This document shows, one piece after another, positions 35,246-46,837 of a DNA stretch of 64,000 nt; position 1 is the stretch's first letter, and each line of letters opens with the position of its first letter. The notes under the pieces were generated by a model. It did not search any database. It had not been told where the DNA came from and was given only the letters and a program-made list of their open reading frames with translations. The translations under genes were made by a program, and so were the position numbers. This DNA is from Pollenia angustigena (Eukaryota; Arthropoda; Insecta; Diptera; Polleniidae). The stretch lies in assembly GCA_930367215.1 (NCBI GenBank), contig OV884059.1, positions 67,551,393-67,615,392 of the forward strand, in the 5' to 3' direction.

Positions 35246-35516
35246 TTTTAAATAAATAATAGTATTTTTTTTTTCAAGAGCAGCACACCAGGGCTAAAAA
35301 CAACTATGCTATTATAGGTGCTAAACATATTTTGGTTGCTATTAACCATAACATGTTTGGAGGAAGCCATTAAACGGAGGTGACCAATTTAATTAACGGT
35401 GACCAATTTAATCATAACGTGATTGCCAGAGGCAACAATATAATTAAATAAACCGTAAAATGTTTTAAATAGTTTCGTTGGAGGTGAGCATATTGAAAAA
35501 AATTTTTCTCTGGGTG

Positions 35517-36210
35517 TGTGTATCTAAAGAAACAAAACAAATAGTATCAACTGCCAGGAGACTTAAAAGAAAAGAAGTTTGTTACTACTTATTTTTTTGT
35601 TACTTAAAAAATTGTATTTATTATTGTGATATATATATATAAACGTATACGAGGGTTGTTCAAGGCAAATTTTTGTATTGTTTTTAAAATAGTAAAATAA
35701 TTTCCTTCAAGTTTTATGTCTAAAATTCCAGTGAATTTTATGGTTTGGAGAATTAAGCCCAGTGTTTTCAGAAATACATATTTTTCAGTAACGCAGCCTT
35801 AAACTTCCTACATTATTCCTTAAAAGTGTTTGCGATTAAAATCAAAAATTTTATTCAATAAAATGTATTTTCCCAATTATTTTTAATGATGAATTTAATT
35901 GATTAAAAATACATACTTGTTATTTCTAAAAATTCAAAATACTGAACACAAAATTTAAAAAAAATTGATTTTTTCAAATTAAATTTAAGGACCAGATAGA
36001 CACTAAGTGAGAGAATTTGTTCTCGGAAAAGAATAACTTCATTAATTTTATGACAATTTCTTGCATTAAAACTGTTATTTTAAAGAGTACCTAAATTATT
36101 AAGATTTTAAGAAGAGAAAACAAATTTAAGGATTTTTTATGCTTCTGGCATTGCTTATTGAGTCTTATTACTATCCAATTATAATTGCATAATTTGTAAT
36201 TATATTAATT
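35517..36210. other. AT-rich stretch, nothing recognised
   Basis: Only AT-rich sequence and a short (TA)n near 35629-35640. I see no gene. Confidence 0.55.
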
Positions 36211-38634
36211 ACTAGCCAGTGCTCTTCGCTACCCTCATTAAAATAAAAAATGTAATTTTTTTCAATCTTGTGCATTTTTTTAATGAAGTTATTTGTACCA
36301 AGTTTGAATATTCGTACTGTTACCATTCTCCAGTGGCACAAAAATCTCAAATGGTATTTGTATTAGGTTGTCCCGCTTATGTCTATAATACGGCAGTGCT
36401 CTGTTTAAAGATATTGTTTATTTGTAACCAAGCTATTTGTTCCAAATTTGTAAATTATAACTCTTGCGGTTCTCTATATTTACAGAAATCTAGTTTGATA
36501 CGCGCCTATTCTCCAATCCCGCACATAACATATAGATGCTGTCTGTATATTGATAACCAGGGAAAACAGAAATATGCTCTAAAAACACGTTTTATGCGCA
36601 TTAAATATGCTGTCAAAACTGGAAAATATGCCCCGAAAAATGGTAAAAAAAAATTAAATATTGCTCATTTGAAGACACAATATTCAACAACTTTATAACA
36701 AAATCTAAAAAAACCTAAAAAAGGTTAAAACTCATACAAGAGATGTTTGCGCCGAATATTGTCTAGATATTAACATCCATATGGGTTTTTGTCTTAAAGG
36801 GATTTTAGGTACGATCGCTAAATTGTTAACAAATGTAAACATTTAAAAGGAATTTAAAGCTAGTTAAGGTTGGGAGCTTTGAGCTCCCTTCGAAAATAAT
36901 TTAATTTGAAGTAAAATATTTTTGGCACGAATTTAATTTAAATACCATCGTAATTAGATATCTTGCGGACCAAAGAGTCTAATTTGGATGAAAAATTGTA
37001 GACCGATTCTCACCATTTGCATAGAATTTGTCCATATTTGATCAAATTATCTACAAAATTGGAACTTGTACTCTGCACAAAAGGCTAACATGGACAGACA
37101 ACCAGCCAAGCGGATGGATGGACATCGCTAGTTCACTTTAAAAAAAGATTCTGAGTCGATCGGAATTCTAAAAGATTGGTCTAGATACAAATTGCATAAC
37201 ATTTATCCTTAATGACAACCTGCTTTGTCTTGCAATTTTAGAGTAAAAATTAAATGTAGAGGTCGAAATTGAAGTAACAGATTTTCGAAAAAAAAAATTT
37301 TTTTATTAGCTGCAAAAGCTATTGTAGGCATCTAAAAAATTTTATATGTATCAAAATATGCATTAAAAAGGCAAAATATGCGCTATTAACCTTAAAAATG
37401 CTGCAAAAAGACTCTTTTAACTAAAATATGCCAAAAAATGCTTCAAACGGTAAAATATAGAAAAATATGCACTAACAAATCGATGCCAAAATTCATAAAA
37501 AACTCTAAAACGGATAAATATATTGTTGCTGCCTTCATTAGTCACACAAGGAATACATGCAATTGCATATTTCTGGTTTCCCTGTTGATAACCATATTAA
37601 TTTGACCAAATTTGGACAATTTTACACTTACCGTTCTTCAAATATACGGGATTATATTTTGTGCCACGCCCACATGACTGATGTTGCGTATTGATAACCA
37701 ATTTAAGCTATTACCGTTTAATAGTTATGCAGAATTCTCTTTTGCTTTTGTATGTGAGGTACTACGCCCATTTATCCACTCCCACTTTATTTTTGACAGA
37801 TGTTTTGTATCGGCAACCCAGCTAAGTATACCAAATTTTCTTTTACCGTTCTTTAGATATAAATAAATCTATCTTATGCCACGACCACATCTTTAACCCC
37901 TCTCAAATATTGTCGGAAGCTGTGTTTTGACTACTAAGGTGCTTTAACTTATTCTGGAAACTTTGGCTTTGCCGGTCTCCAGATATAAAGAAACCTATAA
38001 TGTCTTTGTATGGGAGGTGCCACCCCGACTTCTCCAATCCCATTAGAGCATTTGTGTTTTGATAACCCAGCTTTGTGTATTAAATTTGGACAAATTTTTT
38101 CTTTCCGTGCTCTAGATATAAATAAATATATTTTATGTCACGCCCACTTCTCCAATCCCGCACAGATTTTTGTTAGATGTTGTGTATTACTAATCTAGAT
38201 GCTTGCACCTATTTAAGAGACGCTGGCCTTTGCCGCTTTCTAGACATACCGAAATCTATAATGTTTTTGTATGGCAGGTGCCACACCACTTCTCCAATCC
38301 CGTCTGTGTACTGATAGCCCAGCTATGTGAACCAAATTTGGTCAATTTTCCCTTACCGTTATCTAGATATAAATAAATCTTTTTGTGCCACAGCCACTTC
38401 TCCAATCGCGCCCAAATTTTGTCAAATGTTCTATATTGGTAACCAAAATGCTTGTACCAAATTTAGAAACTTTAGGTCTATCCTTTCTATGCCACACCCA
38501 CTCTAAATTTCAAAAAAATGTATAGACAATACATCCTTCCAGACCATCAGTAAGATACTGTAAAAGTTTAATCAAGATCGGTTCAGCTGTTAAGGCGGCT
38601 ATAAGGTACAAACAAATAAACATACCCAGTAAAA
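36211..38634. mobile_element. Element S copy 1: tandem array of about 260 bp units
   Basis: It starts ACTAGCCAGTGCTCTTCGCT and ends ATCGGTTCAGCTGTTAAGG...AACATA. The body is built from diverged units of about 260 bp, seen as recurring GTATGGGAGGTGCCAC-like (about 37746, 38006, 38268), ACTTCTCCAATCCCGC-like and GATATAAATAAAT motifs. The start and end resemble 45146-45855, where the tail is a CATA microsatellite. It is interrupted by a hAT MITE (36558-37584) and bounded by a TIR element inserted in its tail. A 159-codon frame at 36219-36698 runs across the hAT boundary and is therefore not a gene. Confidence 0.6.
36558..37584. mobile_element. hAT MITE with AAATATGC subterminal motifs
   Basis: Perfect 20-bp TIRs CAGGGAAAACAGAAATATGC are flanked by the 8-bp duplication TTGATAAC (36550-36557 and 37585-37592). 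AAATATGC occurs repeatedly near both ends (36571-36640 and 37364-37470). There is no transposase. Near the right end, AAAAATATGCACTAACAAAT followed by GATGCCA is also present at the matching position of the hAT at 49867-52037, so that family probably mobilises it. Confidence 0.85.
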
Positions 38635-39746
38635 AGTGGTGCTTACTGGTAAGCAGGTTTGTAAGGGAGAGAAACACAATTCCCCCTTACAAACCTGCTT
38701 ACAAGAGGCATGATTTTTATATGGCGAATTCCCACTTGGCAGCACTACTTTTTTGTAAAATCACTGCGTTTTTCATGGCTTACATTATTCCGTGAAGGAA
38801 TATCTTCCAAAAACCGCAGCTTTCATACCTTTGATTAATTGCTTCTATACTGTATACAAGAAGCGCAACACAAAAACTTATGCAAAAGAACAAAAAGCAA
38901 AACAAACACACAACACTGTTAATATGTAATTTTTAAAATAGAACGAAACTGTACGCAAATTAAAAAGAAAACAACAACAAAAATTTGCTTGCGTCCTCTC
39001 TGCTCAAAAACAATTTGCTGACTGATTGCGTAATAAAAAAGAAGTAATTTTAAGCACCTCTTGTTTTCGATTACATGTCGGGAATAATCGTAAACACATT
39101 TTGAAATCATTGCAACACAACGCGCTTCCATGTAAGGGATTAACAGAAGCACTTTGAACTTTGGTCGTAAATTTTTTCTTTTAAATAATCATTTCAACTA
39201 CTCCCTTACAACCTGCTTACTTATAAGGGATTATGCGAAGCTATTAAATAATTTTCATTTACTTATATTAAAAATTGACTTCAATGGTTTTCGCTTCCCT
39301 GTTGCTTCTAAAGCCTAGATTACACTATCTCACAAGTCTTTCGTATTCCATAATACTTTGTGAGATAGAATTCTAATGAGTTTTGTTGTGACTGTCAAAA
39401 AATCTAATGTAACATGACAGTTTGTGTTCACACCATCACACAAAGCATAAACACTCACACATGAAATAAAATGCAACCCTGATCCAATGAAAAGTATTAT
39501 TGTTTAGAAATTTTTCAAAAAACGATGAAGTCGTATGGGATGTCAAACTTTTTTCTTAATACTTGTCATTTTCGTGACACATTGCATTCACACTATCACA
39601 CTTTGTCATATTACTTGAGTTTTTGACATGTATTAATACAAAGTATAATAGTGTAATCTAGCCTTAAGTAGTATGTAATGGCCAGCGCATATAACAGCGC
39701 TCTTGTACTTTTCTTGCTTCCGAAAACCTTAAAATTTTTTACTGGG
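38635..39746. mobile_element. TIR element D, long copy, TA target, carrying MITE C
   Basis: The ends CCCAGTAAAAA and TTTTTACTGGG are flanked by TA (38633-38634 and 39747-39748). Inside, AAGCAGGTTTGTAAGGGAG appears in opposing copies at about 38652 and 38687-38702, and a related inverted copy at about 39201-39220. ATATGGCGAATTCCCACTT is shared with the short copy at 31039-31340. It carries a 352 bp MITE (39312-39663). It sits in the tail of element S. Confidence 0.75.
39312..39663. mobile_element. 352 bp MITE C, copy 1
   Basis: The ends AGCCTAGATTACACTATCTC and (inverted) GGCTAGATTACACTATTATA form TIRs. The complement matches 55519-55870 throughout and has the same 352 bp length. The flanks are A/T-rich without an unambiguous duplication. 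No gene. Confidence 0.85.
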
Positions 39747-39768
39747 TATATACATTCATTTTTATATA

Positions 39769-40444
39769 TGGGCCAATCCAACTCAAATTGGACAGTTTAG
39801 AGAAAAAAATATTTTTCGATTTCCTTTATTTTTTACTGTGTTGATGTTCCTTTTCAACAGAAAATTTTCAGATTTTTGGCTTATGTTTACAGAGAAATCG
39901 AATATTAAAAAAATCGCGTTATAAGAAAACTATGTTAAAACAAATACTCATAACTTTTTCAATATTAGTCCAAATAGAATAAATCTTTATGGACGTTTTC
40001 TTTTTTTGTTTACTATCCAACAAAAAATAGAAGAAAATTTTGCACAATAAGATTGGGTGCGATTTTCGGGGTTTAATATTTTAAATAAATTTTTTTTACT
40101 GTTTATACTCTTTGTGTTTCTTGAATATTTTTTGTATTTTGCCAGAAATTTTAAGACCCATTTGGTTGTGGGATTCAAATAACTACTATTATATTTTTGA
40201 TTTTTTGCAATTTGTTAAAAACAATTACCGATATAAGTCACTGTGCAAAAATTATCCTATTTGGACTAATATTGAAAAAGTTATGAGTATTTATTTCAAC
40301 AAAGTTTTCTTATAACGCGATTTTTTTTTATTTGCTATAAACTCAAAATTTGCTGAAATGTGCTATTGAGAAGGAACATCAAGACAGTAAAAAAATAAAG
40401 GAAATCAAAAATACTTTCTGTCCGATTTGACTTGGATTGCCCCA
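39769..40444. mobile_element. Long foldback element, arms of about 200 bp
   Basis: The left arm (39769-39981) and right arm (40252-40444) are imperfect inverted copies, from outer TGGGCCAATCCAACTCAAAT through ATCGCGTTATAAGAAAACT to inner ATTAGTCCAAATAG. About 270 bp of AT-rich sequence separates them. TATATA flanks both ends, consistent with a TA target. There is no coding capacity. A transcript would form a very long hairpin. Confidence 0.8.
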
Positions 40445-41820
40445 TATATAGATAAAAATAATTGAACTATCACCGAATTATGCGGGTTATAGCTTTTGGA
40501 CAACAACAAAAAAAGTTAGAATGAAATACTTGGTTGTGATGAATCTTTGCTACGAATTCAAAATAGTAAAATCAATGAATTAACAAGTGAAAGTGCTATT
40601 TATATTTGGCTCCTACCTACCCCCCATCATAAGTAGGACTATTTCAGGAGTGAGCTTTTTATATTCAATAGGGGATGATTGTTACAAAGTTTTTTTATTT
40701 ATTTCTCGTCATATAAAACCTAATTGGTCCTAATGTTAATACAATTTTACGTTTAGGAGTATTGAAGTAATTTTCAAAGGGAGGTTTTATATTGGATGTT
40801 TGGGAATTTATGGACCGATCATCAAGAGTAGTAGAGTGATTTCTAAAATTAAAAAGAACTAAAGTGGACTAAATTTAACCACAATACAATTATTTGCTAC
40901 GATTTTAGGCAAACTGAAGTGTTTTCTGAGAGTTAGTAAGTTATGGACCGATCTTCAGGAAATTGGCAGTATTATTTGTAGTCTTATGACACTGTGACAA
41001 TACAATTTCAATGTCAGTATTCGTTCGGTTTTAGGCATCATAAATTGTTTTCATATAAAACTATGTTGTGCAAAATTTATTAACGATCGGCGCATTCTAC
41101 CACCAATTTATGTTAGTTTTTGTAACAGAATTATAAATTTAGGGTGGTTATTTTACATTTGAATTAATTACTCTTTTCCCCCTAGACGGGGGTTCATTGG
41201 CACCTTTTTGACTTCTTGTGTCAAAATTTGCGACTTTAGTCGACGAGCGGTAGCCCTGGAAGTGACCATCCTTGACACTTCACCTTTTGATGTAACACCC
41301 TGTGGTAAGACCACCGTGAGGTAAGCCACAATGGCAGGTTAATATCTCGCATTATAATTCTTGAGCATCCCTAAAGTGGTGTGTGATTTTAATGTGTTCT
41401 AACATTATTCACCTAAAAAAAAACATTTTACTTTTTCCTTTTAGAAGTTCTTCTATTATAAGTTTTGCTGTTTTCTTTTATGTAACAAGTTTTCCTCGTA
41501 TATTTATAGTGTTTAAAAAAAATCCTTGTTGCTGTTGCTGTTCCTAATATTTATCCAAACGGAAAGCATCAGAAGAAACAACAACAAAACTCTTAATATT
41601 ATGTCATGTTGTATATACATTTTACAATATATTCTTCTTTCTATTATTTTTTTTCTTTTAGTTTTTTTTATAATTTTATATTTTACTAAACATTGATATA
41701 AACTTTTGCTATTATTTGACTTTTTAGTTTGTTTATCGTTGTTCTTGCTGCTACTTTTTATCTCTTTTTGTTTCCTTTAGCTTAGTGCTCTACATTTTAA
41801 ATCTGATTCGAATATCAAGG
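40445..41820. other. Gene-less stretch with a GC-richer patch
   Basis: Mostly AT-rich. About 41180-41345 is GC-richer and contains GGTAAGACCACCGTGAGG and similar, but shows no frame or structure that I recognise; it might be an old SINE or repeat fragment. Confidence 0.45.
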
Positions 41821-41822
41821 TA

Positions 41823-43274
41823 AAGGCTCAGTTAGGCGAACGTTGCTGTACCGTATCTGTACTGTATCAATCAGCTGTTCGCTTTTTGTTAAATGAAAAC
41901 CAATACAAAAGCTAACCGAAATGCAATGTGCCGTAGTTGCAACGTACCAATCTGTTTAAAATAGAATTTCATGCCGTTGTTACGTGACATTTGTAAGACA
42001 GTGATGGGCGGATTGTATGTTACATTAAATGCGGGTAATTTAGCTTTTTTTTTGGTACTTTTTTCAGTTTATCTATAGAATTGCGAAGAAACAACTTACA
42101 ATACAACATATTTCCAAATATACAAATATACATATGTTTAGATGTTTACAATAAACAAATGCATATACACATACAATGAAAAAAGGGAAACATCCCTGTA
42201 GGAAGTCAAACACATTTTTAAGTAACTTCAAACTGGTTTTTTTATAACCACATCTAGTTGATTAAGTGACTATTTTCCTTGTCGACGACTCACTATTTTA
42301 ACATAGGCATGTCATAGGCTGTAGTCAATTGGTTATCTCTGCATGACTTTTAAATTGACTACTAACTACTTATTTTTCAACCAATTTGTAGTCAATTAAT
42401 AGTATAGTCGGTTTATAATAAATTATTTCAATTTAAAAAAATTTTTGTCAAAAAAATATATGTACATATAAACATACATACATACATATGAATGTATATT
42501 TTTATATACATATGTACATATATGCATATATTTATATAGAAATAATTATTTAAGCAAATTTTGCATTAAATTGCTTTAAATGATGATGTATAATACATGC
42601 TGAAATAAAAACGCTACATAATTGCTTGTATATAAACAGATTTGTATTGATTAAATTTTCAATTACATATTTTTAATTATTTAAATATCTTTGTAATATT
42701 TTTTTTTCATTTGACTTCATGGCATGCTTTTTTTACTTATTTTGCTTTTATTTGTGTTTTACGTGTGCCTCTATGCAATTTGTTTGGTTGATATCTGCAT
42801 GAGATTTAAGCCAATTTGTAGTCATTTGAAAAATAGTTAATTTATAGTTAGTGTTTTTTGCAACTGACTATTTAATTTACTACAGGGATATAAAAGACTT
42901 TAAATGGTATCAAAACCTTGTTTGGTGTATGCACATTTACAATATATGTATGCTAAAAATGTATATATGCTAAAATACAAATTTATTTATTTTAAATCTA
43001 TAATATAAATATTAAATTACTGACATTTTTTAAAAATACACAAAATACTGTTTTAATACCATTTAAATCACGTGGTACCTTTTCTGCACAACGGTCACCA
43101 TTTGAAAATTTTTGATTCTCATCACTGTTTGTTTTGTTTTATGTATACAATTGCTTTTTGTTTATGTATGGGAAAACATATGACACGTTTTTAAACGTTC
43201 TATAAGTGCACCAACGTGCTTACAGTACGGTGCGTTACATTACGGGTACAGCAACGTTCGCCTAACTGAGCCTT
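41823..43274. mobile_element. 1.45 kb TIR element F, TA target
   Basis: The ends AAGGCTCAGTTAGGCGAACG and its inverted copy are near-perfect for about 30 bp (through TTGCTGTACC), with TA on each side (41821-41822 and 43275-43276). The interior has no transposase. It carries a second TIR element at 42194-42887. Confidence 0.8.
42194..42887. mobile_element. Element inside F with GTAGTCAATT motifs
   Basis: CCCTGTAG at left and CTACAGGG at right are perfect 8-bp inverted ends. GTAGTCAATT or its complement recurs inside both ends (about 42322, 42358, 42392 and 42818). No clear TSD was seen, so the boundaries are tentative. Confidence 0.5.
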
Positions 43275-43680
43275 TAACCATACAGGGAAAACACCTACAA
43301 ATAAATATAAGTTTGTGTGTGTGCCATACATGTAATAAATATCTCTCATACGCATTTCGTAAAAGGAAAAATATTCGTTGTTTAAATTTATGGTTTTCCA
43401 TTTCGTGACATTAATATTATTTTTACTTGGCGAAAAACAATTTCCAAAAAGAAAACAAAATATTTTTTTCCAGCAAGAAAAAATGAAGAATCAAATTTAT
43501 AAAAATTTATCGGAGACAGATGTATGTAATTTTTTTGTATGTATTAAATACACTCAAGAAAATCCATGCTACATTTAACGAAAGAAACTTTTGTAGCAAC
43601 TTTTTAATAAAAAGTCTACTCTAACATTTTTTAATTTTGCGAAAGTATCGAACTCTTTCGTAGTCCTTTTTTCGTAAATA

Positions 43681-44602
43681 ACGGGTGATTTTTTAAGAGC
43701 TATAGGAAAGTTAAAAAAAAACACATAAAATTCAGAAAAATGCATGAAATCTTTATTTGAATCGATAGTACGGTCTATATAATTTAATGTTTGAAGATTA
43801 TTTCATGCAAATGTTGACCGTGACTGCGCCTCAAATGTTCCATCCGCTTAGTCCAATTTTGGCATACTCTTTGCAACATTTCGGCCGGTATCTCATGAAT
43901 AAATGCTTCAATGTTGTCTTCCAATGCGTCAATTGAAGCGGGCATGTGTGTATAGACATGAGCTTTAAGATAGCCCCACAAAAAATAGTCTAAAGGCGTT
44001 TAATCGCACGATCTAGGCGGCCAATTGACCGGTCCCGAACGTGAAATAAAATGTTCACCGAACTCGCCTCTCAATAAGTCCATTGTTAAGCGTACTGTGT
44101 GGCATGTGGCAAAGTCTTGTTGAATCCACATGTCATGCAAGTCAAGCTCTTGCGTTTTGGGCAAAAAAAAAGTTGGATATCATCTCACGGTAGCGTTCAC
44201 CATTCACAGTTACGTTACGATTCGCATCATCTTTGAAGAAGTACGGTCCAATGATGCCACCAGCCCATAAGCCGCACCAAACTGTGACATTTTCTGGAAA
44301 CATTTTTAGCTCTTGCAATGCTACTGGCTGATCTTCACTCCAAAATCGACAATTCTGCTTATTAACGTACCCATTGAGCCAAAAATGAGCTTCGTCGCTG
44401 AACACAAGAAGCGCGTGATGAACTTTCTTAACAGAGCACGCATTTTGATAATAAAATTCAATAATTTGTTCGTTTTTAAGACGATTCATGGTTAAATTAT
44501 AGACCAAACTGAAGATGTTTGGCAGTGAAACAAAACACGAAACGTCCGTCAGCTGTTTTAACCAGTGTTGCCAAAAAGATAATAGCTAAAAAATCACCCG
44601 AT
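43681..44602 (-). mobile_element. Mariner-like element M2
   Basis: The TIRs CGGGTGATTTTTTA are at 43682 and (inverted) ending at 44600, with a TA at 43679-43680 and a TGTA on the right. It encodes, on the minus strand, one transposase with two disabling changes. The leader next to the right TIR is nearly identical to that of M1 (24320-24442). Confidence 0.8.
43784..44507 (-). pseudogene. Mariner-like transposase, frameshift and stop
   Basis: The order on the minus strand is a short N-terminal remnant, then FSDEAHFWLNGYVNKQNC with the first catalytic Asp, VTVWCGLWAGGIIGPYFF, REMISNFF, a QQD motif with the second Asp, NWPPRSCD with the third, DYFLWGYLK, and a C-terminus ending HEIIFKH. This is a Tc1/mariner-type family common in insects. 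The T9 run at 44162-44170 (plus-strand A run) adds one base and shifts the frame after NFF; a TAA stop replaces Leu right after SCD (near 43999). From the second to the third Asp there are 36 residues, more than the 34 of classical mariner. The middle N-terminal region is deleted. Confidence 0.85.
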
Positions 44603-44605
44603 GTA

Positions 44606-45145
44606 CTAAATTGTTTGTATTTTAGAAAATAACTCATAAAAAACTGCTAATGTGCTGTTTTATTTAACGAAACTAAAGAAAATATTTCCTAGCAAATTTA
44701 TTTTGTTAGTTTGTATTCAGCGTTTTAAAAACTGCAGCCAAAGTAGAAAAACTGCAATTTCTTTCACTTTTTCATTTGCAAAAAAAAAGAAATAAACTGT
44801 TGCTTTTACTTCTGTTTCAATAAATATAAATAGTCGCTGCCAAACAAACTTAAAAAGCGAAGAGTTGTACACAAATTTTAATTTTTTGCTCGACAGTTTT
44901 TCGATTGCAGTATTTTAAACCATTTTAAAAGTGACTTACATAATTTGTCGCACACCCTCAAATCTGAAAATGGGCTAAAATATGTTTAAAATTATATGTA
45001 AGGAAAATAAATGCAAAAGGTAAACAAAATATTTTTACATTAAAAAAGTAGAATTTTCTAATAAATTCGTATTATTAATCGGTTAATTGACATAAACGAT
45101 CAAATAATGGCGGAAAAATTCTGGATACTCCACTGTTTATATAAG
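44606..45145. other. AT-rich stretch, nothing recognised
   Basis: No gene or repeat boundary seen between M2 and element S copy 2. Confidence 0.5.
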
Positions 45146-45697
45146 ACTAGCTGACCCGACAGACGTTGTCCTGTCTAAATAAGGAAAAATGTTTGTAAAA
45201 GTGGGCGGGGCAAAATTTTATTTCCGTAAAAACCTAAGTTGGACCATGGCGATGATTTTAAAGAAAAAATCGTCCAAGTCGGTCAAGCCGTTCTCAAGTT
45301 ATGCGCTTAATAGAAAAAGTGGGCGTAAAAGTAGGCGTGGTACATTTTTCTTTCGATGAAAACGTAAAATACGAAAATTTGAAAGTAAAATTTGTGAAAT
45401 CGATGGAGCCGTTTTCTGATTTTAGGTAATTCGAAAAAAGTGGGCGTAAAAGTGGACGGGGCAACATTTTATTTTCGTATAAATCTAAGTTGGACCATGG
45501 CGATCATTTTAAAGAAAAAATCGTCACAATTATATAGATGTCATTGGTGGTGCAATATGAAAATTGGATTTTGCCACGCCCCTCTGCCCGCAGACCGAAA
45601 ATCAAAAATCAGACTTCAGAGTGTCACCTGCCTGAATATTCTAAAGATTCCCTGAAATTTTCATCAAAATCGGCCCAGCCGTTTTGGAGTCTATACG

Positions 45698-45728
<31 letters not shown>

Positions 45729-45855
45729 CATACATGCATACATACATACATACATACATACATACATACAGACATACATACATACATACATACATACATA
45801 CATAAAACATACATACATATATATATACACACATCCTGTTTTATATATATATAAG
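45146..45855 (+). mobile_element. Element S copy 2 with CATA microsatellite tail
   Basis: It starts ACTAGCTGACCCGACAGACG. It holds two or three diverged repeats around AAAGTGGGCGTAAAAGT and TTGGACCATGGCGATGA, reaches CGGCCCAGCCGTTTTGGAGT, and ends in an interrupted CATA run (about 45701-45820) and TA repeats. ATAAGACTAG at the left edge and ATAAGATTAG at the right edge (45851) may be a target duplication. Start and tail match the plan of 36211-38634. The family name is unknown to me. Confidence 0.6.
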
Positions 45856-45914
45856 ATTAGCGTGACTTACAACTGAAGTCAATGACTTGAAATTTTTTAT
45901 GTTGACTCCCCTCT

Positions 45915-46835
45915 ACGGTATTCATTTGGTTAACCGTTAACCGATTAATTACTACCCGATTACCTGATCGGTTAATTTAAAAATGGCTATTTTCAATTAA
46001 CGATTAAATCGGCTAATTTCAGTCGATTAACCGATAAAACAAAATTTTTAATTTTTTGTAGTTTTATAACAATTTTTTTTTTGTGTTTTAAATTATTTGT
46101 TTCGTCTCATATACAAAAGGTATGGGTTCAGAGAATATATTTTCATACAATATATTTTCCTCTAGCAATACATTCTTTAAATACAGTACAAAAACAGAAA
46201 CTAAGGGATTCGGAAAAAAACTTTTTTGCAGAATGTTCGGTGCTAAGCTTTGAGTCAGATGATGACCTGACAACAGAAGAAACTCTCGATAGTAACCGAA
46301 ACAATTCGAATTGTTTAAAGTTTTAAAAAATTAAAACCGCACTTTAATGGCATAACGGAAAATGTTATATGTTTAGAGAAATCCAGGAAAAAGAATGAGG
46401 AATAAGATAGTCTGGATTATGGGTTGCTTTGGATTTCTCCAACATCTTCGATAAGTGAAAGAATTTGATCCAAGTCAAGTTTTAACAAAACTAAAGAAAA
46501 GAATCGCTAAAATCCTAAACATTTGAACCAAACTATTTTTTCTAAAAGATTTTTTATAAGATCTCCTTTAACTATTGAAATAATTAATTAAATGATCTTT
46601 CAGTTTTTTTTTAATAAATGCCTAATATTTGTTAACATTATAAAATATGAATTAATATGTATTGAATTTTGTTTTTTGTGTTAGCTCGTTTTAGTTCAAG
46701 AATTGTTTGGTTTGTTGTGTTTTTTTTTTTTACTAATTAACTCCAAATAATAAATAATTTTTGCATTTTTATTTATTGAAATTACCTCATTTATAACAAA
46801 ACTTTGTTAATCGGTTACCGATTAATTTTCATAAA
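45915..46835. mobile_element. Possible element with CGATTAA-rich ends
   Basis: Repeated GGTTAACCGTTAACCGATTA, ATCGGTTAATT and GATTAACCGAT motifs fill 45925-46050, and ATCGGTTACCGATTAATT recurs at 46811-46830. This clustering at two ends resembles subterminal repeats of a hAT-like element. I could not fix TIRs or a TSD. An 81-codon frame inside (46081-46326) is unrecognised. Confidence 0.4.
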
Positions 46836-46837
46836 AA

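Larger units (their letters stand above)
32952..35516. mobile_element. MITE A, copy 2, split by hAT-1
   Basis: The left end CACGCAGAGAGAAAAAACAT and the inverted right end CACCCAGAGAAAAATTTTTT match the TIRs of 15041-15519. CACCTCCAAC lies at the same distance inside both. The copy is in the opposite orientation to copy 1. A 2060 bp hAT-type element sits in its centre at the point corresponding to ATTTAAAAACAAATTATTG in copy 1. A TA flank is clear on the left only. Confidence 0.75.

Noticed and set aside
36219..36698. 159-codon frame
   Set aside because: It crosses the left boundary of the hAT MITE at 36558, so it joins two unrelated sequences.
45538..45876. 112-codon frame with Thr-Tyr-Ile-His repeats
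   Set aside because: It runs through the CATA tail of element S copy 2; no protein meaning.
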